Below the pieces are notes generated by a model. That model made no database searches and was not told the origin of the DNA. It saw only the letters and a program-made list of their open reading frames with translations. A stretch of 28,598 nt of DNA, from positions 1 through 28,598 of the forward strand of contig JAFGJS010000154.1 of NCBI GenBank assembly GCA_016928995.1. The letters are read 5' to 3'. The DNA is from Candidatus Sumerlaeota bacterium (lineage in GTDB: Bacteria > Sumerlaeota > Sumerlaeia > JAFGJS01). Made by a program: the position numbers and the translations under genes. Positions 14,318 to 23,032 of this stretch are shown one piece after another; the first letter of the stretch is position 1; each line of letters begins with the position of its first letter.

Positions 14318-17300
14318 TTATATCAACTTTAATGCGAAATTCCGCATTTGGTAAATCACGAGGTCGTCAACTTTGAGCAAGCCGTCGGCGCGGAGCAATC
14401 GTTTTTTGTCGTCGCGTTCGGTGATCACGGCGTCTACCGTGACGCGCTGGTTCGTGCGCAGGATCTGGCCGCGATAGGCCCACTCGTGGCGTTCGCCAAG
14501 TCCGGGCGATGCGAAAACGACCGCGCCCGGTTGATACTTGCCGCCCCAGCGTTTCCAGGCGGCGGCCTTGAGCAGTTGCAGGAACGATTCCAGTCCGAGC
14601 GAACCGGGCCAGACCGGGTCCTGATAGAAGTGCGCCTCGAAGAACCAGGCCTCGGGCTTGACGTCCGCCTCGCCGCGAATCCAGCCCAGGCCATGCGGTC
14701 CGCCATCCGGTGCGAAATGCGTGACGCGGTCGATCATGCGCAGCTTGCCGTCCGGGAACGGCGCGGATGAGGGATAGCCGAACGCGCGCACGGCTTTTGA
14801 TTCGTCTGGAGACGGTTCGTAGAGTTTCGCTTCGCGCAGGCCGGTCTGCTGCGCCATGGCGCCGCGCGTGAAGAAGCCGAAGTTTGTGCCGCATTCGTAG
14901 ATCAACCGCTCGCCGGCGAAAATCTGGAAGTCGAAGTTGTGGATCACCATGCCGCCGGTCTTGGCCACATTGGTGCATTTCACGCGCGTGGTCAGCGTTC
15001 CAGTTTCTGGCGTGACGGCCTCATGCTGCACGCCCCAGCCGCCCAGGTTGCGGTAATGCACTTCCTCGTTCGCGTGCAGCATCGCGCCCATGTACGCCGA
15101 ATACCAGCCGCAGGTTTGCAGTCCGGCTTCGAGCAGCACGCTGTAGGGCATGCGCGGCTGACGCTCGGAGTCGAAATACCATGCATTCGCCGGAATGTCG
15201 TATTCGCCGATCACATCACCGCCGGACAGCATTTCAGTCGGAGGCGTGCTGACATGCGCGATGCGGCTGAGGAAGGAATACGGCGGACGCGGCAGACGCG
15301 GATTGAATTCGCGCGTATCGAGCGGCGCGAAATTTTCGCCGAACACCTCGCCCAGCGGCGCGCCTGTGGCGAAGGCGAGGATGTGATCCGTGTCATAGGT
15401 TTGTTGGTGTTGCTCCGTTTCGCCGAACGGATCGGTGTTGAGTTGCGATGTTTGATTCGCCCAAAGCGCTTCGAGCTCGTCGCGCGTGGTTCCGGTCAGG
15501 CGCACGGTCTGATTGATCATCAGCACGGCAGGCTTGCCGTCCACGTACATCATGGCTTCGGCGATGGCGTACGGTTCGCCGTCGTTGTAGCCGAGTTCTT
15601 TGAGCTCGACTTCGTAGAGCACCCTCTTCGTTTCCTGCGTCACCTGTCCGCGGCACTTCAAGCCGCTGGCCACGCCGGGGATCGGCTGCCAGGCCACGCG
15701 CTCCGCCTCGCCGACCCAGCCGTAGCGCATCAGCAGGATGCGCAGGGTGTGCATGCAGCATTCGTACATCAACGTGCCGGGCATGACCATGTCGTCGCTG
15801 AAGTGGCACGTGAGGAACCAGTCGTCGGGCTGCACATCCATCTCGGCGCGGATGACGCCCAGGCCGAAACGTCCGCCCATGGGATCGAGCTCCAGCACAC
15901 GATCAACGAGCTTCATGCGCGGCTCCGTGGGCAGATGCGTCGGCGTGCTCAACGGCAAATCGGCGAAGGCCTCGCCGAAGCACGCCGCGTAATCGCCGCG
16001 CCGCAACGCATCGACCTGCGCCTCGTCGTATGCCTCCGCGCCGTCCAGCGGCGCCAGTTCGCGCCAATCCGCCGGGCGCTTGCCCGGAACCGGCGCCAGC
16101 TCGCTTTTCGTGCGCACGATTCCCTCGCCGGCGTCGAGCTCGCGCTGCGTGAAGAATCCCGCGCAGCCGTTGCGCATCTGCATCAGCGGCCGGCCGTTGC
16201 ACGTGGCGTCGAACTGAAAGCGGAACAGCCAGGTGTCGTTATGGCGGAAGAAATGCTTGATCTGGATGTCGTAACGCAGCACCGATTCGGACTCGGGCAA
16301 GTCACCCTGAAACACGACTTCGGCGTCCAGCAGCCGGTAACAGGCGAGGCCGTTGGTTTTGAAGTCGATGCCCAGCCAGCCGCTCAGCACGAGGTCGGCC
16401 TGTCCGGCTTCGACGGAGATGCACACCGGCGCGCGGCCATGATCGAGATACCATGCGTCCGGGAAGACGTCGTGCTCGGTGACCATCCGGCCATGCGTCA
16501 TGGAAAGTTTCTCGCCTTCGATGAGCATGATGCGATGGCAGAGCATCAGCGGATCGTCCGGCAACCGCACGCGCGTGGGGTGCGCGTCCACGGGCTCAAA
16601 CTCCGTCCCATAGGCCTTGGCCAGCGAGCCGATGGCGAGTTCCATGCACATGTCGTAATCGAGCAGCGACTTTTCTTTCGCGTAGGATGGGCGGGCGGAT
16701 TGGACAGGTTGAACTGGCTGGATATGTCCGGTCGGCGGCTTTGTCGTCTGTTGAAGTTCAGATCTTCCATCTGCTGTCTGTGGCACAGCCGCCCTCGGCT
16801 GTGCCTCATTGCGTCCGGCCGCCTCCATCAGCGCGAGCTGAAAGCGCAGGTTGTCTTCCATCGACGCATTGAGCGCGTTGGTGAATTGCAGGAACTGCTC
16901 GTGCGCTTGCTGCTGGGCGCGCTCCGCCGCTTCCACTTGATGCACCAGGCTGGACATGGACACGCCCAGCTCCGTGCGCGGCGGCGGCAGGATCGCTTCG
17001 GCTTCAAAAAATTCCGGCGCGGCGGCAGGCTTCAGCGCCTCTTCTTGCAAGCCGGCCGCTCGCATTTCAGCAAGCGGCCGTTCCGGCATTAACGGCTTTG
17101 TGTCGCCCGCGCTGTCCATACTGCCCGTGCTGTCCATGTCTGTCCGTGGCGCGAGCACGTCCTGGATCGACGGCGGATCAAACGGCTCTCCGCCGGCGAT
17201 GACCGTGATGCGCCGTTCCGGGCGGCGCGGCGCGGGCTGGTGCTGCGACGCCAGCGTCTCCTGTCCATACAGCACACTCAGATCGACCTGCACTCGTTCG

Positions 17301-20300
17301 GCGATCAGCCGGCCGAGTACGCGCAGAATTCCCGACACCGGGTCCATGCCGGAGTAACACGCCGAACGCGCGGCGTGGGGCTTGTCGCTGAGGATCTCGC
17401 CGATCATGCGCGTGCAGCTGGAGCCAGGCCCCATTTCGATAAAGACGCGCACGCCGTCGTCATACGCGGCGTTGATCACTTTGGGGTAATCGATGCCTTT
17501 CGTCGCTTGCAGCAGGATCGCGTCAGCCGCGCTGTCGCGGCTGAGCGGATAATGCGTGCCCCATGCGCCGCTGTAAAAACGCACACCCTGCGGCGGCTGC
17601 GTGTCGAAGAGGTGCATCTCGCGATACGGCCCGGCCACTTCCTCGGCCACTTCGCAGTGCACCGCGCTGACGCCCTTGAGCGGATAAAACTCGCATTCGA
17701 GCTGCCGCACGAAGCGCTCCACGTCCGGCAGGTGTCCGCCGATCACGCACTCGCGGCCCGTGTTGGCGATGAGCTGAAAAACCTTCCAGTGATCCTTGCG
17801 CGCCGCGGCGAGCGAGGCCTGCACGGTCTTGGTCGGCAGGTCGATCACGCCCAAAGCCCAATCGACCGCCTTGCTCTTGGGCCATTTCCACGCCTTGCGC
17901 ACGGCGTTGTATTCGCCGACGAGGTCGCTGGTGAACAGCGTCGATTCATTCATGCGTTGCAGCATCAGGTCGCGGCCGGTCCAGGCGCGCAAAGCGAACA
18001 GCCCGGCCGTTTCGCCAAGGCTGTATCCCACCACGGCCTTTGGACGCACGCCGAAGAGCTGCACCACGTCGCTGACGACTGTGCCGAGCGCGACCTGCCC
18101 GAAGATCGCCGCGCGGTGGTTTTTGTTGATCTCCTCCAGCGATTCCTCGGCCTCGCGCGGCGAGTTCCAGAACAGCTCGGGCTGAAACTGGCTGCGCAGG
18201 TAGGCGTTTTGTGTCTCCTGCGTGCGGAAAATCTCCGGCCACTGCACGGAGATCTCGCGGCCCATGTCGAGGTAGTGATTGCCGCTGCCGGGAAAAACGA
18301 ACGCTGTCTGGCCCTTGGGTCCGAGCGGATCGGGCGAGTAAAACACCCGGTCGCGCACATGAGGATTGTCCGAGGGCGGCGTTTTGGAATTCAACGCCGA
18401 TTCCGGGTTGCGCTCGATGGAAAGGCGCACAATGTCGATCTGGTCGAAGAGTTCGTTCGCATTGCGCGCCACGAGCGCCACAGCCAGCGTTTTATTCGGA
18501 TCTTGCCGGTTTTCATGCCACCAGGCGCGAGCCAGCGTTTCCGCGTTGTCGTCCGGCCGATGCTCCACAAAGGCGCGCAGCCGTCCTAACGCCGCGGCCA
18601 GCGCATGAGCCGTGTTGGCCTCGACGCAAAACAAACCTTCGTCGCGCGCGCCAAGCGGCTGCAGGAGCTCGGGTTCGCGCAGATGCATGTCGGCCTTGGG
18701 AAACTCCGCGAGCGCCACGCAGGCGCAGTTGCCATCCACGCTGCGCCCCGTGACCATTGCGCGACGCGGTCCCTTGGCACGATTGTTCAGCCAGTATTGC
18801 GGCGCGGCGCCGGTGTTAAGCCGGTTCGCCGCGCTGGAAGAATCCAGCCGCGCCAAGCGGGCGTCGCGCGCAGGCGGCAGCATTTCCTGATACAGGCTCA
18901 GCGCCGCTTTGGCTGTCGAGGCCAATCCTGACACCGCGCCGGTCCGGCCGAAGTCCGCTTTGACGCATCCCAGCCGAACGCTGCTTAGTCCGGCGTCTTC
19001 GCTGGCCTGGCCGGCGTAGAGCTCGGCTAGCGCCTCGGTCTCCGCGCGATCGGTCTCCGGGTTCGCTTCGAAACCCGCCTCGTGCAGCATGATCGCGCGC
19101 GGTTCAATGTTCGCTTCATGCATCGCCGCGCGCGCCGCCGATAGATAGGCCTCGCGTCCCGGCGCGCCGAAATGTCCGCCGCCGCTGGCCGCGCCAAGCC
19201 CTTCGATCACGGCGTAGATCCGGTCGCCGTCGCGGCGGGCGTCGTCCAGGCGTTTCAGCGCAAGGCAGACCGCGCCTTCGCCCACGGGCGCGTCAGGTCG
19301 AGCGCCTGCGGCCAGCATCAAGCGCGCATCGCCGGCCAGATCGACCGCGCCCGCGAGGGCGAAGTCGGCCTCGTTCACGCGCAGCATGCGCACGGCTTTT
19401 TCCAGCGCCGCCAATCCGGCGCCGTCCTCGTTGCTCACGGTGTAGCTCGGCGAGCCGAAACGAAACTCGCGGGCGATGCGGCTGGCGGCGACGCTGGCCA
19501 GGGCGCCCATCGTGCGATTCGCCGTCAAGTGCGGCATGCAACTTTCGCGCAACGCCTCGATCCAGCGCCGCAGCTCATCCTCGCTGAGCCGCGCGCCGCT
19601 TTCCCGCGCCCACTCGCGCGCCTTGTTTTCCAGCAACCACCGCACATGAAAATTCGTCGTGTTCAGATCGAGCCCCACGCCGATGATCACGCCGCTGCGC
19701 ACGTGCCGGTTGTCGTCGGCGCCGCGCTCGAATCCCGCGTCGCGCATCGCCGCCGCCGCCGTTTCCAGCATCAGCAGCTGCTGCGGCAGCATCTCCTCCA
19801 GTTCCTTCGGCGGGATGCGATACTGATCCAGCGGCACATCCAGCTCACCGATGCGCCAGCCCCTGAATTGCTCCGCGTTGAAGCCCAGCCGTTGAAACCA
19901 TTCGCTGCGCTCCACACCGTTCCAGTGCTCCGGCAACGACGGCGGGCAGTCCTCGCCGCCGCCCAACGCGCGCTCCTGAAACGCGCGCAAGTTCCGCCAG
20001 GGACCGATTCGCGCCGCCATGCCGACAATCGCCACAGGCGAGGGCGGGAGCTCCCGTTCAGCCAGCGATGGAACCGCGGCTTTCGGTTGCGCATCGGCGG
20101 ACTTGACGCGCGCGAACGATGCGCGAATCCCCTCATCCTTGCTTTGTTCCGCCAGCGCTTCGTCCCACTCCTGCAAGAGAATGTGCGCGTTGATCCCGCC
20201 GAAGCCGAACGCGCTGACCGCGGCGCGGCGCAGGCGTTCCGGCGCGCGGCGCTCCCACGGTTCAGACGATTGCAACACGCGAAACGGGCTGCGCTCCATG

Positions 20301-21532
20301 CCCAGCGACTGCGGCGGGCGTTCGAAGTTCGCCGTCGGCGGCAGCGTTTCGTGGCGCAGGGCCAGCAGCGTTTTCATCAACGCCGCGGAACCGGCCGCCG
20401 TCAGGCAGTGGCCGATGTTCGATTTCACCGAGCCGATCACGCATTGCCCGGGCTTGGCTTGCTCCGCTTCCCATAGCGCGCACAGGCTGCCAAACTCCAC
20501 CGCGTCGCCGACGGGCGTGCCCGTGGCGTGACATTCGATCAGGTCCACGTCGGCCGGGCGCCATCCGGCTTGCTCATACGCCGCGCGCAAAGCGCGCAGC
20601 TGGCCTTCCTGAATCGGCGCGAGCAGACTGCCGCCGATGTCGTTGGAGAGGCCCGCGCCGTGCAGCGTGGCGTAAATCCGGTCGCCGTCGCGCAGCGCGT
20701 CGTCGAGCCGCTTGAGCACGAAAATTCCCGCGCCCTCGCCGACCACGAGACCGTCGCCTTTTTCATCAAACGGCGAGCACCGGCCATGCGGCGAAATCGC
20801 GCGGAGCTGCGAAAATCCCATCTGCGTGTAGAGGCTGTCCGGCCGGGAAAGCCCTCCGGCCAGCATGGCGTCCGCGCGGTTGGACTGCAATTCGTCCATC
20901 GACAGCTTGATCGCGTATAGCGAGGACGCGCACGCGGCGTCGAGCGCCATGCTTCCCGCGCCGAGACCCAGCGCATGAGCCAGCACTCCCGCGGGCAAAC
21001 CGGCCACGCGGGCATGCAGGGGATGAAACGTTGCGGCGGCCGCATCGCGCCGTTCCATCTTCGCGATGCGCAGGGCCGCGCGCACGCGCTCTTCAAAGGT
21101 CCGGCCCAGCACGGCCCACGAGAGTTCCGAGGATTTCTCGCTGGGCAGGGCAATGTTGCCGATCACCACGCCCGTGCGGGCGCGATTCACGTCGCGCGTC
21201 ACGGCGTCGCGCCAAGCCTGCACTCCCGCCGCCAGCAACAGGTGCGCCTGCGGATCCAAGGCGTCGAGCGTCTCCGCATCGAGCGCCAATCCGAACGAAT
21301 CCAGCCGTTCCGGCGGCCGTTCGATGAAATGCGCCCGCCGCGAATACACCCGGTCCGCCGCGCCCGGCGTGGGATCGTAAGCCTGATCCAGCTCCAGCGC
21401 CCAGCGCCCGGCAGGCGGTTCCTGCGCCGTATTCTCGCCGCTCTCCACGATGCGCCACAGCGCCTCGGGATTCCCCGCGCGCGAGAAGACTCCGCCCATG
21501 CCCACGATTGCAATGACCGGCTTGTGGTTCAT
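14318..21532 (-). CDS. PfaC/Pfa3-like multidomain synthase: KS-CLF-AT-DH-DH
   Basis: The 2404-residue protein has, in order: a complete ketosynthase (about 1-455; Cys201 in DAACASS, His335 in CHATGT, His375 in SNIGH); a second KS fold (about 498-945) with SNED at 700-703 in place of the Cys and Arg863 for the last His, so a chain-length-factor type; an acyltransferase (about 1070-1425; Ser1171 in GYSLGE, His1292); a proline/glutamine-rich linker (about 1425-1615); and two FabA-like double-hotdog dehydratase regions (about 1617-2015 with His1910 in CHFSDD, and 2060-2404 with His2301 in AHFYQDPVWPG). This order matches PUFA-synthase PfaC with an inserted AT, as in myxobacterial Pfa3, minus its acyltransferase end. 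No ACP (no DSL site) and no KR are seen, so partners elsewhere are needed. AGGA 8 bases before the ATG at 21532 supports the start. Confidence 0.9.
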   Translation of the reverse strand: MNHKPVIAIVGMGGVFSRAGNPEALWRIVESGENTAQEPPAGRWALELDQAYDPTPGAADRVYSRRAHFIERPPERLDSFGLALDAETLDALDPQAHLLLAAGVQAWRDAVTRDVNRARTGVVIGNIALPSEKSSELSWAVLGRTFEERVRAALRIAKMERRDAAAATFHPLHARVAGLPAGVLAHALGLGAGSMALDAACASSLYAIKLSMDELQSNRADAMLAGGLSRPDSLYTQMGFSQLRAISPHGRCSPFDEKGDGLVVGEGAGIFVLKRLDDALRDGDRIYATLHGAGLSNDIGGSLLAPIQEGQLRALRAAYEQAGWRPADVDLIECHATGTPVGDAVEFGSLCALWEAEQAKPGQCVIGSVKSNIGHCLTAAGSAALMKTLLALRHETLPPTANFERPPQSLGMERSPFRVLQSSEPWERRAPERLRRAAVSAFGFGGINAHILLQEWDEALAEQSKDEGIRASFARVKSADAQPKAAVPSLAERELPPSPVAIVGMAARIGPWRNLRAFQERALGGGEDCPPSLPEHWNGVERSEWFQRLGFNAEQFRGWRIGELDVPLDQYRIPPKELEEMLPQQLLMLETAAAAMRDAGFERGADDNRHVRSGVIIGVGLDLNTTNFHVRWLLENKAREWARESGARLSEDELRRWIEALRESCMPHLTANRTMGALASVAASRIAREFRFGSPSYTVSNEDGAGLAALEKAVRMLRVNEADFALAGAVDLAGDARLMLAAGARPDAPVGEGAVCLALKRLDDARRDGDRIYAVIEGLGAASGGGHFGAPGREAYLSAARAAMHEANIEPRAIMLHEAGFEANPETDRAETEALAELYAGQASEDAGLSSVRLGCVKADFGRTGAVSGLASTAKAALSLYQEMLPPARDARLARLDSSSAANRLNTGAAPQYWLNNRAKGPRRAMVTGRSVDGNCACVALAEFPKADMHLREPELLQPLGARDEGLFCVEANTAHALAAALGRLRAFVEHRPDDNAETLARAWWHENRQDPNKTLAVALVARNANELFDQIDIVRLSIERNPESALNSKTPPSDNPHVRDRVFYSPDPLGPKGQTAFVFPGSGNHYLDMGREISVQWPEIFRTQETQNAYLRSQFQPELFWNSPREAEESLEEINKNHRAAIFGQVALGTVVSDVVQLFGVRPKAVVGYSLGETAGLFALRAWTGRDLMLQRMNESTLFTSDLVGEYNAVRKAWKWPKSKAVDWALGVIDLPTKTVQASLAAARKDHWKVFQLIANTGRECVIGGHLPDVERFVRQLECEFYPLKGVSAVHCEVAEEVAGPYREMHLFDTQPPQGVRFYSGAWGTHYPLSRDSAADAILLQATKGIDYPKVINAAYDDGVRVFIEMGPGSSCTRMIGEILSDKPHAARSACYSGMDPVSGILRVLGRLIAERVQVDLSVLYGQETLASQHQPAPRRPERRITVIAGGEPFDPPSIQDVLAPRTDMDSTGSMDSAGDTKPLMPERPLAEMRAAGLQEEALKPAAAPEFFEAEAILPPPRTELGVSMSSLVHQVEAAERAQQQAHEQFLQFTNALNASMEDNLRFQLALMEAAGRNEAQPRAAVPQTADGRSELQQTTKPPTGHIQPVQPVQSARPSYAKEKSLLDYDMCMELAIGSLAKAYGTEFEPVDAHPTRVRLPDDPLMLCHRIMLIEGEKLSMTHGRMVTEHDVFPDAWYLDHGRAPVCISVEAGQADLVLSGWLGIDFKTNGLACYRLLDAEVVFQGDLPESESVLRYDIQIKHFFRHNDTWLFRFQFDATCNGRPLMQMRNGCAGFFTQRELDAGEGIVRTKSELAPVPGKRPADWRELAPLDGAEAYDEAQVDALRRGDYAACFGEAFADLPLSTPTHLPTEPRMKLVDRVLELDPMGGRFGLGVIRAEMDVQPDDWFLTCHFSDDMVMPGTLMYECCMHTLRILLMRYGWVGEAERVAWQPIPGVASGLKCRGQVTQETKRVLYEVELKELGYNDGEPYAIAEAMMYVDGKPAVLMINQTVRLTGTTRDELEALWANQTSQLNTDPFGETEQHQQTYDTDHILAFATGAPLGEVFGENFAPLDTREFNPRLPRPPYSFLSRIAHVSTPPTEMLSGGDVIGEYDIPANAWYFDSERQPRMPYSVLLEAGLQTCGWYSAYMGAMLHANEEVHYRNLGGWGVQHEAVTPETGTLTTRVKCTNVAKTGGMVIHNFDFQIFAGERLIYECGTNFGFFTRGAMAQQTGLREAKLYEPSPDESKAVRAFGYPSSAPFPDGKLRMIDRVTHFAPDGGPHGLGWIRGEADVKPEAWFFEAHFYQDPVWPGSLGLESFLQLLKAAAWKRWGGKYQPGAVVFASPGLGERHEWAYRGQILRTNQRVTVDAVITERDDKKRLLRADGLLKVDDLVIYQMRNFALKLI
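16782..16805. repeat. Perfect 10-bp-stem palindrome inside the synthase linker
   Basis: GGCACAGCCG (16782-16791) and CGGCTGTGCC (16796-16805) form a perfect stem with loop CCCT. It is read in frame as AQPRAAVP (residues 1577-1584) in the disordered linker between the AT and first DH. The form is that of an intergenic REP-type element, here carried by the coding sequence. Confidence 0.7.
17112..17149. repeat. Degenerate 9-mer array (TGTCCATNC) inside the synthase linker
   Basis: Four imperfect units, TGTCCATAC, TGCCCGTGC, TGTCCATG and TGTCCGTGG, follow one another. The minus-strand reading is MDSTGSMDSAGD-like (residues about 1466-1477). This is a second low-complexity insertion in the same interdomain linker as the palindrome at 16782-16805. 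Confidence 0.5.
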
Positions 21533-21627
21533 ATCCTCTTTCCTGATTGGCCAATCGAGAGCTTGAGCCTAGTGCGGCGGATGAGGATGGGCAAGAGATT
21601 ATTGGCTTGAAAGGATTGATAAACAGT

Positions 21628-23013
21628 TCATTTTTCACTCACGTCGCAGAAGCAATAAAGCGTGTCGCTTGTCCGGATATACAGGCATTGATTAGCGATG
21701 GCGATGCTGGACATGCAAGGCTGTCCTCCCAGCTTCGTCTTGCTGAGGATTTTAAAGGCTGGGCCAGCTTCGAGGACTGTGACTTCTCCCCTTAGATTGA
21801 TGCAGTATATTTTTCCGTCGCCCCCTGTCGGGGACGCGTGGAAGAGGTTGTTGCCTACTTTGCCGCTCCATGCCGCTGCTCCTGTTTCCGTGTTCAATCG
21901 AGTCAATATGCCTTTTTGGTCATTCAGGATGTATATTCCGTCACGATAATACAATGGCGAAGGCGTATCGGGCGTATATTGAGCGTGCTCCCATTGGATG
22001 GAACTGTATGGCAATTCGCCAAGGCTGTCGCGGTCGAGCGCGAACAGGGCGCCGTAGCGTGGTTTCACGGCGATAATCCATTGATCGGTCAACACCGGCG
22101 TGGGAACCACGCGCCGCCGATGAACGGCGTCATTGAGCTTGTAATTCATGCGCAGTTTTTCCGCGCCAGTTTCCCAGTCATGCCCCGTGAGATAATTCGC
22201 TCCGATTGAAAAAACCAGAGCGCCGGAATCGGATTCCATCACAATCGGCGTGGCATAGGATTCCCTGTTTTCCACGCCATCCGCTTCGCTTTTCCGAACC
22301 TGGCGCCAGATGTTTTCGCCGTTGCGCCAATCGAGGCACAATATAAATGACGCCAAATTTTCAGTGCGATTGTACCCCAACTCCTTTTGAAAAAAGGAGA
22401 TTTTATCATTTCTCAGCACGGCGAGATAGATTCTATTTTTATACAGTAGCGGGCTGGCGGAATAATAATGCTCAAGGCTGAGCGGTCCGTACTCCCGCTC
22501 TAAATCGCGCTCCCAGAGGATATCGCCCGCATGATCGCAGGCCAGGAGGAGTCCCGTGCCGAAGGCGAACAGCGCCTGATTTTGATCCGCCACTGCGGAG
22601 GGCGCCGCGATGCAGGAATAAGGAATGCTGTAGGTGCTCGAGGTCGGGCGATTCTTTTCCCAGAGAATTTCGCCGTTGGCGGCGTCGATGCAGAGCGCGA
22701 TCAAGGCGTTTTTCGAGGAGTCTGTCGAAGTGAGGAATACGTGATTTCCTACGATGACCGGGGTGGATGCGCCCTCGCCGGGCAGCGGGACGCTCCAGCG
22801 CAAATTTCCACTGATGCTGAGAGTTGTGGGCAGATCGGTATCCTGGCTCGATCCGTTCAGGGACGGACCTCGCCATTGCGGCCAGTCGCCGGCAAATAGG
22901 TTTTGGCTCGGCGCCCACCATGCCGCAGAGAGCAAAAGGATCCAAATGGTCGTTCGATTGAATTTCAAATTATTTGTGCAACGGGGGCTGAATGAATTTT
23001 GTCGGTTGCTCAA
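21628..23013 (-). CDS. Exported PQQ-like beta-propeller protein
   Basis: The 461-residue protein has a Sec signal peptide with hydrophobic core TTIWILLLSAAWW and a likely cut after FA at 40-41, so the mature part begins GDWPQWRGP. That opening, and repeated blades with GEILWEK, ILCLDWRNGENIW, LTGHDWETGAEKL and LTRLNTETGAAAW, mark the PQQ-binding-like propeller family frequent in Planctomycetes and Verrucomicrobia. Most such proteins bind no PQQ and act as envelope scaffolds or BamB-like binding proteins; no function can be assigned. The start is a TTG at 23013 with AAAGGG 7 bases upstream; no ATG precedes the signal peptide. It lies 19 bases after the methyltransferase gene and 95 bases before the synthase gene, all on one strand. 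Confidence 0.85.
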   Translation of the reverse strand: MSNRQNSFSPRCTNNLKFNRTTIWILLLSAAWWAPSQNLFAGDWPQWRGPSLNGSSQDTDLPTTLSISGNLRWSVPLPGEGASTPVIVGNHVFLTSTDSSKNALIALCIDAANGEILWEKNRPTSSTYSIPYSCIAAPSAVADQNQALFAFGTGLLLACDHAGDILWERDLEREYGPLSLEHYYSASPLLYKNRIYLAVLRNDKISFFQKELGYNRTENLASFILCLDWRNGENIWRQVRKSEADGVENRESYATPIVMESDSGALVFSIGANYLTGHDWETGAEKLRMNYKLNDAVHRRRVVPTPVLTDQWIIAVKPRYGALFALDRDSLGELPYSSIQWEHAQYTPDTPSPLYYRDGIYILNDQKGILTRLNTETGAAAWSGKVGNNLFHASPTGGDGKIYCINLRGEVTVLEAGPAFKILSKTKLGGQPCMSSIAIANQCLYIRTSDTLYCFCDVSEK

Positions 23014-23032
23014 CGGCGTGCCCTTTGCTGTC

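Noticed and set aside
14939-17092. 717-codon open frame on the plus strand, antisense to the synthase
   Set aside because: It is complementary to conserved AT, linker and DH coding sequence, is rich in His, Arg and Ala as expected of a GC-rich shadow frame, and shows no domain.
21270-21320. Possible ACP phosphopantetheine site (RLDSFGLAL) in the synthase
   Set aside because: The stretch is residues 76-84, which belong to the KS fold just before DPQAHLLL, the usual DPQ-R-LL region of ketosynthases. No other DSL-like serine was found in the linker.
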